Positions 49,239-61,635 are shown, counted from the stretch's first letter. The stretch: 64,000 nucleotides of DNA from Halomonas jincaotanensis (GCF_018448785.1 NZ_JAHCLU010000018.1:41316-105315); one strand, 5' to 3'. Notes: generated by a model from the sequence alone, not told the origin. A program made the numbers and translations.

Positions 49239-52200
49239 TCAGATCTCGTCGTCGTCTGAATCGAGCGCGGTGAGCTGGGCGCCCAGCTCCTGCTCGACCT
49301 CTTGAGCCGACGGGTGAAGCAGCCGCTCGGCATCCTCGCGCCTGCGGCGACGCTCCGCATGGTGAGTCAGACCGGTGCCGGCCGGGATCAGACGACCCAC
49401 CACCACGTTCTCCTTCAGGCCGCGCAGGTAATCGCGCTTGCCGGTGACCGCCGCTTCGGTCAACACCCGCGTCGTCTCCTGGAAGGAGGCCGCGGAGATG
49501 AACGACTCGGTGGCCAGGCTGGCCTTGGTGATGCCCAGCAGCAGGCGCTGATATTTCGCCGGAAACTTCTCTTCCTTTTCCAGGCGGGCATTCTGGTCAA
49601 GCACACGCACCAGCTCGACCTGATCGCCGGTGATGAAATCACTGTCGCCGGCATCGGTGATTTCCACCTTGCGCAGCATCTGCCGCACGATCACCTCAAT
49701 GTGCTTGTCGTTGATGCCCACGCCCTGCAGGCGATAAACATCCTGGACCTCCACGGTGATGTACTTGGCCAGCTCTGCCGTGCCCAGCAGCCGCAGGATA
49801 TCGTGCGGATTGCTCGGTCCGTCTGAGATCACCTCGCCCTTTTCGACGCTCTCGCCTTCGAAGACAGCGATTTGGCGCCACTTGGGGATCAGCATCTCGA
49901 ACGGGTCGCCGTCCTGGGGCGTGATGGTCAGGCGACGCTTGCCCTTGGTTTCCTTGCCGAAGCTGATCACGCCACCGATCTCGGCGAGAATCGCCGGCTC
50001 CTTAGGCTTGCGAGCTTCGAAAAGATCGGCGACACGTGGCAGACCACCGGTGATGTCCTTGTTGGCGGACGCCTCCACCGGAATGCGTGCGACGACTTCG
50101 CCGACCCCAATCTTTGAGCCATTGTCGGCGGTGACAATCGCCTTGCCCGGCAGCAGATACTGCACCGGCGTTTCGGTCCCCGTTAGCGTCACCGGCTTGC
50201 CGGCTTCGTCGGTCAGCAGGATCATTGGACGCTTGTCGCGACCGGTGATGGGCCGGGCTGCCGCTTCGATCACCTCGATCGACGACAGGCCGGTCATCTC
50301 GTCAACACTACGGTGGATCGTCAGACCTTCGTCCATGTCGGCGTACTGCACCTGACCTTCCGCCTCGGCGATGATCGGGTGAGTGTGCGGGTCCCACTTG
50401 GCCATGGCCTGGCCGGCGTCGACGGTATCGCCGTCCTTGATCGACAGCTCGGCGCCATAAGGCAACTTGTAGTACTCGCGTTCGCGACCATGATCATCGG
50501 CCACCGCCACGGCGCTGGAGCGAGACACCACCACCAGCTTGCCGTCGGCGCGCTCGACGTGCTTGATATTATGCAGACGCACCTTGCCGCCGTGCTTGGC
50601 CTGGACACTGTCTACTGCAGAGGCACGCGACGCCGCACCGCCGATGTGGAAGGTCCGCATGGTCAGCTGTGTACCCGGCTCACCGATCGACTGCGCGGCG
50701 ATAACCCCCACGGATTCGCCGATGTTGACCTGATGACCCCGGGCCAGGTCGCGCCCGTAACACGCGGCGCAGACGCCATGCGAGGTCTGACAAGTGATGG
50801 CACTGCGCACCACGATCTCGTCGACCCCCATGGTGTCAAGCTGGGCGCACCAGGCCTCATCCAGCATGGTGCCACTCGCGATGAGCACCTCGTCGGTGGC
50901 GGGGTCAATGACGTCCTGAGCCACCACTCGCCCCAGCACGCGCTGAGCCAAGGAGACGATAATATCGCCACCCTCGATGACGGGGTGAACGGTCAGGCCA
51001 CGCTCGGTGCCACAATCTAGCTCGGTGATCACCATGTCCTGCGCCACATCGACCAGGCGACGGGTCAGGTAGCCGGAGTTGGCGGTCTTGAGTGCCGTAT
51101 CTGCAAGACCTTTCCGTGCGCCGTGCGTCGAGATGAAATACTGCAGGACATTCAGGCCTTCACGGAAGTTGGCGACGATCGGTGTCTCGATGATCGAGCC
51201 ATCCGGCTTGGCCATCAGGCCGCGCATACCCGCTAGCTGACGAATCTGCGCGGGGCTACCCCGGGCGCCGGAGTCGGCCATGATAAAGACGCTGTTGAAG
51301 GAATCCTGCTCGACCTCGTCACCATGGCGGTCGACAACGGTCTCCCGAGAGATGCCGGCCATCATCGCCTTGGCCACCTTGTCGTTGGCCTTGGACCAGA
51401 TGTCGATCACCTTGTTGTACTTCTCGCCGGCGGTCACGAGGCCGGAGGAGAACTGATCCTCGATCTCCTTTACCTCGTCCTCCGCGGCCTGCACGCTGGC
51501 ATACTTGCTATCGGGGATGACGAAATCGTTGACCCCGATGGAGACCCCGGACCAGGTCGCCAGACGAAAACCGGTGTACATCAGCTGGTCGGCGAAGATT
51601 ACCGTCGGCTTGAGACCCGCACGACGATACACCTCGTTGAGTAGATGCGAGATGGCCTTCTTCTTCATCGGCTTGTCGACCAGCTCGAAGGGCACGCCCT
51701 CCGGCAGGATGCGCGACAGCAGCGCGCGACCCACGGTGGTATCGAACAGACGGCGTTGTTCGCGCCTTTCGCCGGTCTCTTCGTCGAATTCCACCTCGGT
51801 CAGTCGCACCTTGACGCGGGCGTGCAGCGAAACGCTCTGCGTGCCGAAGGCGCGATCGACTTCATCGAGGTTGGCGAAGATCATGCCTTCGCCCTTGTCG
51901 TTGATGCGCTCACGCGTCATGTAATAAAGCCCCAGCACCACGTCCTGGGACGGCACGATGATCGGCTCACCGTTGCTGGGTGACAGCACATTGTTGGTGG
52001 CCATCATCAGCGCACGGGCTTCGAGCTGGGCTTCCAGGGTCAGCGGGACGTGAACCGCCATCTGGTCACCGTCGAAGTCGGCGTTGTAGGCGGCACACAC
52101 CAGCGGGTGCAGCTGAATCGCCTTGCCTTCGATCAACAGCGGCTCGAAGGCCTGGATGCCTAGACGGTGCAGCGTCGGCGCACGGTTGAGCAGCACCGGG

Positions 52201-53456
52201 TGCTCGCGGATGACATCGGCGAGAATGTCCCACACCTCGGGTAGCTCGCGCTCGACCATTTTCTTGGCCGCCTTGATCGTCGAGGCGTGCCCCAGCAACT
52301 GCAGCTTGGAATAGATGAACGGCTTGAACAGCTCGAGCGCCATCTTCTTGGGCAAACCGCACTGGTGCAGGCGCAGCGTCGGACCTACGGTAATCACCGA
52401 ACGCCCCGAGTAGTCGACGCGCTTGCCCAGCAGGTTCTGACGGAAGCGACCCTGCTTGCCCTTGATCATGTCGGCCAGCGACTTGAGCGGACGCTTGTTG
52501 GAGCCGGTAATGGCACGGCCGCGACGGCCGTTGTCCAGCAGGGCGTCCACCGCCTCCTGCAGCATGCGCTTCTCGTTGCGCACGATGATGTCGGGCGCAT
52601 TGAGATCGAGCAGCCGCTTCAGGCGATTGTTGCGGTTGATCACCCGGCGATACAGGTCGTTGAGATCCGAGGTCGCGAAGCGACCGCCATCCAGCGGCAC
52701 CAGCGGACGCAGGTCCGGCGGCAGCACCGGCAGCACTTCCATGACCATCCAGGCGGGATTGTTGCCGGAGCCGTAGAACGCCTCCAGCAGCTTCAAGCGC
52801 TTGGAGAGCTTCTTGATCTTGGTCTCGGAGTTGGTCTGCGGAATCTCTTCGCGCAGCCGATCGATCTCCTCCTCGAGATCGATATCCTTGAGCAATGCCT
52901 GAACGGCCTCGGCGCCCATCCGCGCGTCGAAGTCGTCACCGAACTCCTCGAGCGCCTCGAAGTACTGTTCATCGTTGAGCAACTGGCCACGCTCCAGCGT
53001 GGTCATGCCCGGGTCGATGACCACGAAGCTCTCGAAATACAGCACGCGCTCGATATCGCGCAGGGTCATGTCCAGGAACATGCCAATGCGTGACGGCAGC
53101 GATTTCAGGAACCAGATGTGGGCGACCGGGCTTGCCAGTTCGATGTGCCCCATGCGCTCGCGGCGTACCGCGGCCTTGGTCACCTCGACACCACACTTCT
53201 CGCAGATGATGCCGCGATGCTTCATGCGCTTGTACTTGCCGCACAGACACTCGTAGTCCTTCACCGGGCCGAAAACCTTGGCGCAGAACAGGCCGTCGCG
53301 CTCCGGCTTGAAGGTCCGGTAATTGATGGTCTCTGGCTTCTTGACTTCGCCAAAGGACCAGGACCGAATCATGTCCGGCGACGCCAGGGTAATCTTGATC
53401 GCGTCAAATTCGTCGGATTGTGACTGCGATTTGAGGACTTTCACCAAATCTTTCAT
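49239..53456 (-). CDS. rpoC: RNA polymerase subunit beta'
   Basis: A 1405-residue catalytic subunit (1407 in Escherichia coli). It has the N-terminal zinc ribbon ([13 protein letters not shown]...CEKCG), the absolutely conserved NADFDGDQM that binds the catalytic Mg2+, and the second zinc site with [20 protein letters not shown] chose the ATG at 53456, which gives the usual MKDLVKVLK opening; the frame extends 39 bases upstream. It lies 81 bases after rpoB. Confidence 0.98.
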   Translation of the reverse strand: MKDLVKVLKSQSQSDEFDAIKITLASPDMIRSWSFGEVKKPETINYRTFKPERDGLFCAKVFGPVKDYECLCGKYKRMKHRGIICEKCGVEVTKAAVRRERMGHIELASPVAHIWFLKSLPSRIGMFLDMTLRDIERVLYFESFVVIDPGMTTLERGQLLNDEQYFEALEEFGDDFDARMGAEAVQALLKDIDLEEEIDRLREEIPQTNSETKIKKLSKRLKLLEAFYGSGNNPAWMVMEVLPVLPPDLRPLVPLDGGRFATSDLNDLYRRVINRNNRLKRLLDLNAPDIIVRNEKRMLQEAVDALLDNGRRGRAITGSNKRPLKSLADMIKGKQGRFRQNLLGKRVDYSGRSVITVGPTLRLHQCGLPKKMALELFKPFIYSKLQLLGHASTIKAAKKMVERELPEVWDILADVIREHPVLLNRAPTLHRLGIQAFEPLLIEGKAIQLHPLVCAAYNADFDGDQMAVHVPLTLEAQLEARALMMATNNVLSPSNGEPIIVPSQDVVLGLYYMTRERINDKGEGMIFANLDEVDRAFGTQSVSLHARVKVRLTEVEFDEETGERREQRRLFDTTVGRALLSRILPEGVPFELVDKPMKKKAISHLLNEVYRRAGLKPTVIFADQLMYTGFRLATWSGVSIGVNDFVIPDSKYASVQAAEDEVKEIEDQFSSGLVTAGEKYNKVIDIWSKANDKVAKAMMAGISRETVVDRHGDEVEQDSFNSVFIMADSGARGSPAQIRQLAGMRGLMAKPDGSIIETPIVANFREGLNVLQYFISTHGARKGLADTALKTANSGYLTRRLVDVAQDMVITELDCGTERGLTVHPVIEGGDIIVSLAQRVLGRVVAQDVIDPATDEVLIASGTMLDEAWCAQLDTMGVDEIVVRSAITCQTSHGVCAACYGRDLARGHQVNIGESVGVIAAQSIGEPGTQLTMRTFHIGGAASRASAVDSVQAKHGGKVRLHNIKHVERADGKLVVVSRSSAVAVADDHGREREYYKLPYGAELSIKDGDTVDAGQAMAKWDPHTHPIIAEAEGQVQYADMDEGLTIHRSVDEMTGLSSIEVIEAAARPITGRDKRPMILLTDEAGKPVTLTGTETPVQYLLPGKAIVTADNGSKIGVGEVVARIPVEASANKDITGGLPRVADLFEARKPKEPAILAEIGGVISFGKETKGKRRLTITPQDGDPFEMLIPKWRQIAVFEGESVEKGEVISDGPSNPHDILRLLGTAELAKYITVEVQDVYRLQGVGINDKHIEVIVRQMLRKVEITDAGDSDFITGDQVELVRVLDQNARLEKEEKFPAKYQRLLLGITKASLATESFISAASFQETTRVLTEAAVTGKRDYLRGLKENVVVGRLIPAGTGLTHHAERRRRREDAERLLHPSAQEVEQELGAQLTALDSDDDEI

Positions 53457-53537
53457 AGGTCGGCTCCGTTGCGGAGTTGTCATGGGCGGGGGCAACCGTG
53501 CCCCCGCGGACCGTCATTCTGCGAAGCGTCGGTCGCC

Positions 53538-56500
53538 TCAGCTCTCCAGCTCGATGTCGATGCCCAGCGAGCGGATTTCCTTCACCAATACGTTGAAGGA
53601 TTCCGGCATGCCCGCCTGCATGGCGTGGTCGCCATCCACGATGTTCTTGTACATCTTGGTGCGACCCTCCACGTCGTCGGACTTGACGGTGAGCATTTCC
53701 TGGAGGGTGTAGGCGGCGCCATAGGCTTCCAGGGCCCAGACCTCCATCTCCCCGAAGCGCTGGCCACCGAACTGCGCCTTGCCGCCGAGGGGCTGCTGGG
53801 TCACCAGCGAGTAGGAGCCGGTGGAACGCGCGTGCATCTTGTCATTCACCAGGTGGTTCAGCTTGAGCATGTACATGTAGCCGACGGTCACCGAACGATC
53901 GAAGGCATCGCCGCTACGCCCATCATAGAGCGTCATCTGGCCGGACTCGGGCAGGTCGGCGAGCTTCAGCAGATGCTTGATCTCGCCCTCCTTGGCCCCG
54001 TCGAAGACCGGCGTCGACATCGGCACACCGGCTTTTAGATTCTTCGCCAGGGTGATGACCTCTTCGTCGTTCAACGAATCCAGATCCTCGACCCGGGTGC
54101 CGGAGGTCGAATTGTAGATCTCACCCAGGAACTCACGGATCTGACCGACCTGCTGGTCGCGGGCCTCACGCAACATCTGCTCGATCTTCACGCCGAGGCC
54201 GCGTGCAGCCATCCCGAGGTGAGTCTCCAGTATCTGACCGACGTTCATGCGCGACGGCACACCCAGCGGGTTGAGCACCACATCGATCGGCTCGCCGTTG
54301 TCGTCGAACGGCATGTCCTCGATCGGCATGATCGCCGAGATGACGCCCTTGTTACCGTGGCGACCGGCCATCTTGTCGCCCGGTTCCAGGCGACGCTTCA
54401 CCGCCATGTAGACCTTGACGATCTTCAGCACGCCCGGTGCGAGATCATCGCCCTGAGTAAGCTTGCGCTTCTTGTCCTCAAAGCGTTCATCCATCTCCTT
54501 GCGACGATTCTCGAGCTGCTCGTCGGACTGTGCCAGGAGCTCATTGAGCGTCTCGTCCTGAAGGCGCAGCTTGAACCACTGCTGGCGTGGCAACTCCTCA
54601 AGGTAGCTCTCGGAGAGCACGTCATCCTTCTTGAGCTTCGGCCCGCCGTTGACGGCCTGGCCGCTAAGGGTGCGCTTGAGACGCTCGAAGGTGGCATCCT
54701 CGGCGATGCGGTAGGTCTCCTGAAGGTCCTTGCGCACCTCATCGAGCTGCATCTGCTCGATGGAGAGCGCGCGGGAATCCTTCTCCACGCCGTCGCGGGT
54801 GAAGACCTGCACGTCGATGACGGTGCCTTTCATGCCGGTCGGCGCGCGCAGCGAGGTGTCTTTCACGTCGCTGGCCTTCTCACCAAAAATGGCACGCAGG
54901 AGCTTCTCTTCTGGCGTCAGCTGGGTTTCGCCCTTGGGCGTCACCTTACCCACCAGGATGTCGCCTGGCCCGACCTCGGCGCCGATATAGACCACCCCGG
55001 CCTCATCCAGCTTGGCCAGTGCCGACTCACCGACGTTGGGGATGTCCGAGGTAATCTCCTCGGAGCCCAGTTTGGTGTCGCGGCACACGCAGGTCAGTTC
55101 CTGGATATGGATGGTGGTGAAACGATCCTCCTGGACCGCCCGCTCCGAGAGCAGGATCGAGTCCTCGAAGTTGTAGCCATTCCAGGGCATGAAGGCGATG
55201 CGCATGTTCTGACCCAACGCGAGATCGCCCATGTCGACGGACGGGCCGTCGGCAAGGATATCGTCGCGCGCGACAGTATCGCCAGGGCGCACGATCGGCC
55301 GCTGGTTCATGCAGGTATTCTGGTTGGAACGGGTGTACTTGGTGAGGTTGTAGATATCGACGCCGGCCTCGCCGCCGATGATCTCGTCCTCATTGATGCG
55401 CACCACGATGCGCCGGGCATCGACAGAATCGATCACCCCGCCGCGTCGTGCCACGGCACAGACGCCCGAATCACGCGCCACGAAGCGCTCCATGCCGGTA
55501 CCCACCAGAGGCTTTTCGGCACGCAGGGTTGGCACCGCCTGACGCTGCATGTTCGAGCCCATCAGGGCGCGGTTGGCATCGTCGTGCTCGAGGAACGGAA
55601 TCAGCGCCGCGGCGACGGACACCACCTGACGTGGCGACACGTCCATCAGCGTCACCTGATCGGGACGCATGAAGGTGGTTTCACCCTTGTGGCGCACCTG
55701 CACCAGGTCGTCGACCAGCTTGTTGGATTCATCCACGGTGGCCGAGGCCTGGGCGATGATGAAGTCGCCCTCCTCGATCGCCGAGAGATGCACCACATCG
55801 TCGGTCACCTGACGATTCACCACCTTGCGGTACGGCGTCTCAAGAAAGCCATAGCTATTGGTGTGGCTGTAGGTAGCGAGCGAGTTGATCAGGCCGATAT
55901 TGGGGCCTTCCGGCGTCTCGATGGGGCACAGACGACCGTAGTGGGTGGCGTGAACGTCACGCACCTCGAAACCGGCGCGCTCGCGCGTCAGACCACCCGG
56001 GCCGAGTGCCGAAATACGCCGCTTGTGGGTAACTTCGGAGAGCGGGTTGTTCTGGTCCATGAACTGCGAAAGCTGGCTGGAACCGAAGAACTCCTTGACT
56101 GCTGCCGCTACCGGCTTGGCATTGATCAGGTCCTGCGGCATCAAGCCTTCGCTCTCGGCCATGGAGAGCCGTTCCTTGACCGCACGCTCGACGCGCACCA
56201 GACCGACACGGAACTGGTTCTCGGACATCTCACCGACGCAACGGATACGACGGTTACCCAGGTGGTCGATATCATCCACTTCGCCGAAGCCGTTGCGGAT
56301 GTTGATCAGCTCCTTGAGCACATCAAGGATGTCGCGACGATCGAGGATGCCCGAGCCGGTATCGCTGTCGCGACGCAACCGACGGTTGAACTTCATGCGA
56401 CCGACGCCCGAGAGATCGTAGCGGTCCTCGCTGAAGAACAGGTTGTTGAACAGGGTCTCGGCGGCCTCCTTGGTGGGCGGCTCGCCGGGACGCATCATGC

Positions 56501-57617
56501 GGTAGATCTCGACCAGCGCCTCGAGCTGCGACCCGGTGGTGTCGAGCTTGAGGGTGTCGGAGATGAAAGGCCCACAGTCGAGATCGTTGGTATAAAGCGT
56601 CTCGAGAGTGGTGATGCCGGCCTGGCCGAGCTTCTCCAGCAGGTCCGGCGTGAGCTCGGTGTTGCAGGGGCAGATCAGTTCGCCGGTATTAGGATCGACC
56701 TGATCCTTGGCCAGCGTCTTGCCGAACAGGTACTCCATGGGCACATCGAGACGCTCCAGCCCGGCTTTCTCGAGCTGACGGATGTGCTTCTGGGTGATAC
56801 GACGCCCCTCCTCGACGATCATGGTGCCGTCGGCATCCTTGATATCGAAGGTGGCGGTCTCACCACGCAGACGCGACGGCACCAGTTCCACGGAGAAGCC
56901 GGACTTCTCGACGTGGAAGGTGCTGGTCGCGAAGAACTCCTCGAGCACTTGCTCGGCGGTCATGCCCAACGCCCGCATCAGCACTGTGGCCGGCAGCTTG
57001 CGACGACGGTCGATACGTACGAAGACGCTGTCCTTCGGGTCGAACTCGAAGTCCAGCCATGAGCCGCGGTAAGGAATGACCCGCGCGGAGTACAAAAGCT
57101 TACCGGACGAGTGACTCTTGCCCTTGTCGTGATCGAAGAACACGCCCGGTGAGCGGTGAAGCTGGGACACGATGACACGTTCGGTACCATTGACGACGAA
57201 GGTACCGTTCTCTGTCATCAGGGGGATTTCCCCCATGTAGACTTCCTGCTCCTTGATGTCCTTGATCGCCTTGTTCGACGACTCCTTGTCGTAGATGATC
57301 AGGCGAACCTTGACACGCAACGGAGCCGAATAGGTGACACCGCGCAGCTGGCATTCCTTGACGTCGAAGGCCGGCGTGCCGAAGCGGTAGCTGACATACT
57401 CGAGAGCCGCGTTGCCGGAGAAGCTCTCGATCGGGAATACGGACTTAAAGGCCGCATGCAGGCCGACTTCCAGACGCTCCTCCGGGGAGCGGTCCTGCTG
57501 GAGAAAGTCGTAGTAGGAATCAAGCTGGATGGCCAGCAGGTAAGGCACATCCATCACTTGGGGCAGTTTGCCGAAATCCTTGCGGATGCGTTTTTTCTCA
57601 GTGTATGAGTAAGCCAT
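53538..57617 (-). CDS. rpoB: RNA polymerase subunit beta
   Basis: A 1359-residue subunit (1342 in Escherichia coli). It opens [17 protein letters not shown]. The rifampicin region [20 protein letters not shown] and the following [12 protein letters not shown] match the sensitive wild type at the Asp, His and Ser positions known for resistance. The C-terminus has [21 protein letters not shown]. It follows rplL after 232 bases, which include an attenuator-like hairpin. Confidence 0.98.
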   Translation of the reverse strand: MAYSYTEKKRIRKDFGKLPQVMDVPYLLAIQLDSYYDFLQQDRSPEERLEVGLHAAFKSVFPIESFSGNAALEYVSYRFGTPAFDVKECQLRGVTYSAPLRVKVRLIIYDKESSNKAIKDIKEQEVYMGEIPLMTENGTFVVNGTERVIVSQLHRSPGVFFDHDKGKSHSSGKLLYSARVIPYRGSWLDFEFDPKDSVFVRIDRRRKLPATVLMRALGMTAEQVLEEFFATSTFHVEKSGFSVELVPSRLRGETATFDIKDADGTMIVEEGRRITQKHIRQLEKAGLERLDVPMEYLFGKTLAKDQVDPNTGELICPCNTELTPDLLEKLGQAGITTLETLYTNDLDCGPFISDTLKLDTTGSQLEALVEIYRMMRPGEPPTKEAAETLFNNLFFSEDRYDLSGVGRMKFNRRLRRDSDTGSGILDRRDILDVLKELINIRNGFGEVDDIDHLGNRRIRCVGEMSENQFRVGLVRVERAVKERLSMAESEGLMPQDLINAKPVAAAVKEFFGSSQLSQFMDQNNPLSEVTHKRRISALGPGGLTRERAGFEVRDVHATHYGRLCPIETPEGPNIGLINSLATYSHTNSYGFLETPYRKVVNRQVTDDVVHLSAIEEGDFIIAQASATVDESNKLVDDLVQVRHKGETTFMRPDQVTLMDVSPRQVVSVAAALIPFLEHDDANRALMGSNMQRQAVPTLRAEKPLVGTGMERFVARDSGVCAVARRGGVIDSVDARRIVVRINEDEIIGGEAGVDIYNLTKYTRSNQNTCMNQRPIVRPGDTVARDDILADGPSVDMGDLALGQNMRIAFMPWNGYNFEDSILLSERAVQEDRFTTIHIQELTCVCRDTKLGSEEITSDIPNVGESALAKLDEAGVVYIGAEVGPGDILVGKVTPKGETQLTPEEKLLRAIFGEKASDVKDTSLRAPTGMKGTVIDVQVFTRDGVEKDSRALSIEQMQLDEVRKDLQETYRIAEDATFERLKRTLSGQAVNGGPKLKKDDVLSESYLEELPRQQWFKLRLQDETLNELLAQSDEQLENRRKEMDERFEDKKRKLTQGDDLAPGVLKIVKVYMAVKRRLEPGDKMAGRHGNKGVISAIMPIEDMPFDDNGEPIDVVLNPLGVPSRMNVGQILETHLGMAARGLGVKIEQMLREARDQQVGQIREFLGEIYNSTSGTRVEDLDSLNDEEVITLAKNLKAGVPMSTPVFDGAKEGEIKHLLKLADLPESGQMTLYDGRSGDAFDRSVTVGYMYMLKLNHLVNDKMHARSTGSYSLVTQQPLGGKAQFGGQRFGEMEVWALEAYGAAYTLQEMLTVKSDDVEGRTKMYKNIVDGDHAMQAGMPESFNVLVKEIRSLGIDIELES

Positions 57618-57775
57618 CTGTATTCCCCAGCTTGTTCACCATGGGTGACCGATGCGTGGTCGGCGCCACCCGACGGGAGCGGCTCCGTCAGGCGATGAAG
57701 GCAAGCGCCTCGTCGAGTCGCTCGCCTTCGGAATTCGGCTGGCAGCTCTGCACATGCAAAGGCCAGTGACAACAG

Positions 57776-57809
57776 AAAAAGGCCGGCAGCGGGTGTCCCG
57801 CCACCAGCC
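57776..57809 (-). terminator. Attenuator-like hairpin between rplL and rpoB
   Basis: Read on the minus strand, GGCTGG-TG-GCGGG, loop ACA, CCCGC-TG-CCGGCC and then five T (57780-57776). The stem is long, with one internal TG/TG mismatch zone, and the T tract is real. It stands 40 bases after the rplL stop. In Escherichia coli a partial terminator at this place lowers rpoBC relative to ribosomal protein transcription; the same role is likely here. Confidence 0.8.
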
Positions 57810-57849
57810 ATGGAAGCTTACGCAGCGCGTGAAGCCATGGGCACAAGAG

Positions 57850-58227
57850 TTACTTGAGCTCCACGCTCGCGCCGGCCTCTTCCAGTTTCTTCTTGGCCGC
57901 TTCGGCGTCGTCCTTGGACAGGCCTTCCTTGATGGTAGCCGGAGCACCGTCGACGGCGCCCTTGGCTTCCTTGAGGCCGAGGCCAGTGATCTCACGAACG
58001 GCCTTGATCACATTGACCTTCTTGTCGCCGGCAGCAGTCAGCACAACATCGAATTCTGTCTGCTCTTCCTCGACGTCAGCTTCACCGCCACCGGCGCCAG
58101 CCACGACGGCCGCTGCGGCAGAGACGCCAAACTTCTCTTCCATTGCTTCGATCAACTCGGCGACTTCCATTACGGTCATGTCGGCGACAGCGTTGATGAT
58201 ATCTTCTTTGGTCAGTGCCATTGTCAC
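57850..58227 (-). CDS. rplL: 50S ribosomal protein L7/L12
   Basis: A 125-residue stalk protein that recruits translation factors. The N-terminal dimerisation domain ([20 protein letters not shown]) is joined by an Ala/Gly-rich hinge to the C-terminal factor-binding domain ([31 protein letters not shown]). It lies 99 bases after rplJ. Confidence 0.98.
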   Translation of the reverse strand: MTMALTKEDIINAVADMTVMEVAELIEAMEEKFGVSAAAAVVAGAGGGEADVEEEQTEFDVVLTAAGDKKVNVIKAVREITGLGLKEAKGAVDGAPATIKEGLSKDDAEAAKKKLEEAGASVELK

Positions 58228-58326
58228 AGTTCCTAACTTTGCGGGAGCCCCGATGAAGCGGTGGCTCGAGGATTCAGTCTTCGATTCGGGCTTCGCGAAC
58301 GAGTTCGCCGATCAGGCGGCCTGCGA

Positions 58327-58830
58327 TCAGGCGGCCTCTTCCTGCTTTTGATCACGCAGCGCCGCGAGGGTACGAACCAGCTTGCCTGCCGAGGCTTCTT
58401 TCATGACGGACATCAGCTTGGCGATCGCCTCATCGTAGGTCGGCAAGGTTGCCAGACGATCGAGATCGGCTGCCGGGATCAGCTCGCCTTCGTAGGCCAG
58501 CGCCTTGACCTCAAAGTCCTTCTGATGCTTGCCAAACTCCTTGAACAGGCGGGCGGCAGCGCCCGGATGCTCATAGGAGAAAGCCAGCATGGTCGGACCT
58601 GAAAAGGTCTCTTCCAGAATCTCCCAAGGAGTTCCGGATAGGGCGCGACGTGCCAGGGTGTTGCGCACAACACGAATCTGCACGCCATTCTCGCGGGCCT
58701 GCTTACGCAGGTCGGTCATTGCACTGACCGCGACGCCACGAGAATCGGCAACGACGACGGAGAGCGCATCCTTGGCCGCTTCACTGACCTCGGCAACGAT
58801 TGCCTTCTTGCCTTCGAGTGCTAGTGGCAC
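58327..58830 (-). CDS. rplJ: 50S ribosomal protein L10
   Basis: A 167-residue stalk base protein (165 in Escherichia coli) that binds L7/L12 dimers through its C-terminal helix. I set the start at the GTG at 58830: GGAG stands 8 bases upstream and the product then opens [16 protein letters not shown] in line with the family. The frame is open to 58959, but that part lies in the leader. In Escherichia coli L10-L7/L12 represses translation through the leader, and a matching structure is present. Confidence 0.95.
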   Translation of the reverse strand: MPLALEGKKAIVAEVSEAAKDALSVVVADSRGVAVSAMTDLRKQARENGVQIRVVRNTLARRALSGTPWEILEETFSGPTMLAFSYEHPGAAARLFKEFGKHQKDFEVKALAYEGELIPAADLDRLATLPTYDEAIAKLMSVMKEASAGKLVRTLAALRDQKQEEAA

Positions 58831-59138
58831 AGTGGTCACTCCTTCGTGCCGGAACCTCGCAATGAGGACTCCGGTGGTTACCATCTCTCCCAGGCCACAC
58901 GAGCATGCCGCGGGCCGGGAGTCCTGGGTGATGGTGCTCACCAGAGAACTGGCGGCCACACCATCTGCGCAGGCTTCCCGAAAGGAAGATTAAGTCACCT
59001 CCCAAGACGAGAGGCGGCGCCTGCGGTCTTTGACGGCGCCCCGCCGACAAGTGACGATTGCCGGAACGGGGACCGCAAAGTTACTGCAAATTGCTCGACG
59101 GCTATCATGAGCCATCACGACCTACACTTTGCTGGTGT
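58831..59138 (-). promoter_or_regulatory. rplJL leader with L10-type folded structure
   Basis: A 308-base gene-free stretch between rplA and rplJ. On the minus strand GATGGTG (58965-58959) pairs with CACCATC (58936-58930), enclosing a CCAG/CTGG stem; upstream lies a CTTCC/GGAAG hairpin (58974-58988). This matches the place and general shape of the L10 leader, where L10 with L7/L12 binds to block rplJL translation. I find no good promoter in it, so transcription probably comes from upstream. Confidence 0.65.
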
Positions 59139-59831
59139 TCAGACCAGCGCGGAGTGATCGACGGTAAGTCCCGGACCCATGGTGCTGGACAGGGTTACCT
59201 TCTTCAGATAGATGCCTTTGGACGTGCTCGGCTTGAGCTTCTTCAAGTCGGCGACCAATGCCTCCAGGTTGCCCTGGATAGCGGCAGCGTCGAAATCGAC
59301 CTTGCCCAGCGTCGTGTGGATGATGCCATTCTTGTCAGTACGAAAACGCACCTGACCGGCCTTGGCATTCCTCACGGCAGTGGCGACGTCCGGCGTTACC
59401 GTGCCGACCTTGGGGTTCGGCATCAGGCCACGCGGCCCCAGAATCTGACCCAGCTGACCGACAACGCGCATGGCGTCCGGCGAGGCGACAACGACATCGA
59501 AATCCATGACGCCCTTCTTCACCTGCTCGGCCAGATCTTCCATGCCGACCAGGTCGGCACCGGCTTCCTTGGCGGCATCGGCATTCGCACCCTGGGTAAA
59601 GACGGCGACGCGCACGTCCTTGCCAGTACCATTGGGCATGACGGTGGCGCCACGCACGACTTGGTCCGATTTGCGTGGATCGACGCCAAGGTTGATGGCG
59701 ACGTCCAGCGATTCCTTGAACTTGACGGTAGACAGTTCAGAAAGCAGGGCCACGGCCTCTTCAAGGGAGTAGGCTTTGTTCGCGTCGACCTTTTCGCTAA
59801 TTTGCTGTGCACGCTTGCTAAGCTTGGCCAT
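59139..59831 (-). CDS. rplA: 50S ribosomal protein L1
   Basis: A 230-residue protein of the L1 stalk, which moves deacylated tRNA out of the E site. It shows [21 protein letters not shown] and [18 protein letters not shown]. In Escherichia coli L1 represses the rplKA mRNA. It lies 2 bases after the rplK stop and 308 bases before rplJ. Confidence 0.98.
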   Translation of the reverse strand: MAKLSKRAQQISEKVDANKAYSLEEAVALLSELSTVKFKESLDVAINLGVDPRKSDQVVRGATVMPNGTGKDVRVAVFTQGANADAAKEAGADLVGMEDLAEQVKKGVMDFDVVVASPDAMRVVGQLGQILGPRGLMPNPKVGTVTPDVATAVRNAKAGQVRFRTDKNGIIHTTLGKVDFDAAAIQGNLEALVADLKKLKPSTSKGIYLKKVTLSSTMGPGLTVDHSALV

Positions 59832-59833
59832 GA

Positions 59834-60265
59834 TCAGAGTCCCTCCACATTCAGGCCCATGCTGCGGGCACTACCGGCGATGGTACGCACCGCGGCGTCG
59901 AGGTCGCCAGCCGTCATGTCCGGTTCTTTGGTCTTGGCGATTTCTTCGAGCTGCTCGCGGGTCACGGTGCCGACCTTCTTCTTGTTCGGCTCACCGGAGC
60001 CGGACTTGATACCGGCCGCTTTTTTCAGCAGTACAGCCGCTGGCGGGGTCTTGGTGACAAAGGTGAAGCTGCGGTCGGAGTAGACCGTGATGACAACGGG
60101 CGTCGGCAAGCCCGGCTCGATGTCCTGAGTCGCCGCATTGAACGACTTGCAGAACTCCATGATATTGACACCGTGCTGACCCAGCGCGGGGCCCACGGGG
60201 GGACTCGGATTGGCCTTACCAGCCGCTACCTGCAGCTTGATGTAAGCCTGTACTTTCTTGGCCAT
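59834..60265 (-). CDS. rplK: 50S ribosomal protein L11
   Basis: A 143-residue protein of the GTPase-associated centre needed for RelA activation. The N-terminal domain holds [20 protein letters not shown], the thiostrepton-region proline helix; the C-terminal rRNA-binding domain ends [12 protein letters not shown]. It lies 89 bases after nusG, with a small hairpin between. Confidence 0.98.
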   Translation of the reverse strand: MAKKVQAYIKLQVAAGKANPSPPVGPALGQHGVNIMEFCKSFNAATQDIEPGLPTPVVITVYSDRSFTFVTKTPPAAVLLKKAAGIKSGSGEPNKKKVGTVTREQLEEIAKTKEPDMTAGDLDAAVRTIAGSARSMGLNVEGL

Positions 60266-60311
60266 GTTGAACTCCAGTTGGGTAATAGCGCCTCGCGGCT
60301 CCCCGGGTTAT

Positions 60312-60331
60312 GCGATCGACCGTGCGATCGC
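60312..60331 (-). promoter_or_regulatory. Hairpin in the nusG-rplK spacer
   Basis: GCGATCG and CGATCGC form a perfect 7-base stem over a 6-base loop, 23 bases after the nusG stop and 46 bases before rplK. There is no T tract. It may be an RNA-processing or L1-binding element; in Escherichia coli L1 binds the rplK leader. Confidence 0.35.
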
Positions 60332-60354
60332 CCTTCTGGCGCCAGGTCGAGCGA

Positions 60355-60888
60355 TCACTCTTTCTCGACCTGCGCAAATTCCAGCTCGACAGGCGTGGAG
60401 CGCCCAAAGATCAGCACGCTGACCTGCACTCGACTCTTGTCGTAGTTGACCTCTTCGACGACACCGTTGAAATCGGCAAATGGGCCATCCACCACGCGCA
60501 CCGCCTGTCCTGGCTCGAAAAGCGTCTTGGGACGAGGCTTCTCTGTCCCGTCCTTGACGCGACGCAGGATAGCATCTGCCTCTTTCTGGCTGATCGGTGC
60601 CGGCTTTTCTTTGGTACCGCCAATAAAGCCCATCACGCGGGGCGTCTCGTTGACCAGGTGCCAGGTCCCGTCATCCATTTCCATCTCGACCAAAACATAG
60701 CCGGGATAAAATTTCCTTTCACTCTTGCGGCGCTTGCCGTCGCGCATCTCGACGACTTCTTCGGTAGGCACGAGAATTTCGCCGAAGCGATCCTCCATGC
60801 CATACATCTTCACGCGCTCTATCAGCGAGCGCATGACATGCTTCTCGAAGCCGGAGTAAGCGTGAACGACATACCAACGCTTGGACAT
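60355..60888 (-). CDS. nusG: Transcription termination/antitermination protein NusG
   Basis: A 177-residue factor (181 in Escherichia coli). The NGN domain ([20 protein letters not shown]) binds RNA polymerase, and the C-terminal KOW domain ([20 protein letters not shown]) binds Rho or S10. I chose the ATG at 60888; the frame runs on to 61218 but that overlaps secE and has no NusG character. It lies 8 bases after secE. Confidence 0.98.
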   Translation of the reverse strand: MSKRWYVVHAYSGFEKHVMRSLIERVKMYGMEDRFGEILVPTEEVVEMRDGKRRKSERKFYPGYVLVEMEMDDGTWHLVNETPRVMGFIGGTKEKPAPISQKEADAILRRVKDGTEKPRPKTLFEPGQAVRVVDGPFADFNGVVEEVNYDKSRVQVSVLIFGRSTPVELEFAQVEKE

Positions 60889-60896
60889 GAAAGCTC

Positions 60897-61265
60897 CTAA
60901 CCAATGACGCCGGACATCGCCCAGCCAAGTAGGGTGTCGATAAGCCAAAGCATCAGACCGACAACCAGCACCGCGACCAGCACGATAGCGGTCGTCTGTA
61001 TGGTTTCGGGACGCGTTGGCCACACGACACGCTGAATTTCCTTCTTGGCGCTTCTGGCCAACTCGGTGAGCTCTCGACCTTTCGTGGTCGTCAACGCCAC
61101 CGCGGCAGCCGCAATACTGACGACCACCACACCCAGCACGCGATAGATGATTGCCTGATCGGCGAAGTAGGTATTGCCGACCACGGCAAGAACCAGCAGC
61201 GTAACGACAACCGCCCATTTAAGCCCGTCGTGGCGCGACTCCTGCACCTCGGCGCTATGCTTCAT
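60897..61265 (-). CDS. secE: Protein translocase subunit SecE
   Basis: A 122-residue subunit of the SecYEG channel with three membrane helices (about 14-34, 40-60, 93-115), the gammaproteobacterial long form. The essential amphipathic segment is [19 protein letters not shown]. The ATG at 61265 is chosen; the frame extends toward tRNA-Trp without family character. It is co-transcribed with tRNA-Trp and nusG. Confidence 0.96.
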   Translation of the reverse strand: MKHSAEVQESRHDGLKWAVVVTLLVLAVVGNTYFADQAIIYRVLGVVVVSIAAAAVALTTTKGRELTELARSAKKEIQRVVWPTRPETIQTTAIVLVAVLVVGLMLWLIDTLLGWAMSGVIG

Positions 61266-61337
61266 GAAAACGAGACTCCTCAGGGCGCAGCAATCGAAAC
61301 GTGAAAGTATAAGAGATATCTCCAGCCTGGGGAAGAC

Positions 61338-61413
<76 letters not shown>

Positions 61414-61465
61414 GTATCTGCCTTGCAACCACTCTTTGCGAATGACTTTCATGACAGCGGGCGCA

Positions 61466-61494
61466 ATTATAGCGAAACCAGCCTCGCCTGGCAA
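61466..61494 (-). promoter_or_regulatory. Promoter of tRNA-Trp-secE-nusG
   Basis: On the minus strand TTGCCA (61494-61489), 17 bases, TATAAT (61471-61466), followed by TGCGCCCGC, a GC-rich discriminator. It occupies the place where a second tuf gene stands in many relatives. Confidence 0.85.
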
Positions 61495-61529
61495 CCCCCG
61501 ACGACTCCACATAACCCACCAAGAAAAAG

Positions 61530-61555
61530 AAAAGGCGAGCCTGGGCTCGCCTTTT
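61530..61555 (-). terminator. Terminator of the Tyr-Gly-Thr tRNA operon
   Basis: A perfect 12-base stem (AAAAGGCGAGCC and complement) around TG, followed on the minus strand by a T-rich tract (TTTTCTTTTTCTT). It stands 5 bases downstream of the tRNA-Thr 3' end. Confidence 0.92.
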
Positions 61556-61560
61556 CGATG

Positions 61561-61635
61561 TGGAGCTCATGGACGGATTTGAACCGTCGACCTCACCCTT
61601 ACCAAGGGTGTGCTCTACCCCTGAGCTACATGAGC
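61561..61635 (-). tRNA. tRNA-Thr (GGT)
   Basis: Seventy-five bases with acceptor GCTCATG/CATGAGC, anticodon GGT in TTGGTAA, T loop GTTCAAATC and an encoded CCA. It is last in the three-tRNA operon. Confidence 0.96.

Noticed and set aside
54219..57062. A 947-codon open frame on the plus strand opposite rpoB
   Set aside because: It is the antisense shadow of a highly conserved GC-rich gene; its translation is rich in His, Arg and Leu, has no domain pattern, and no ribosome binding site supports it.
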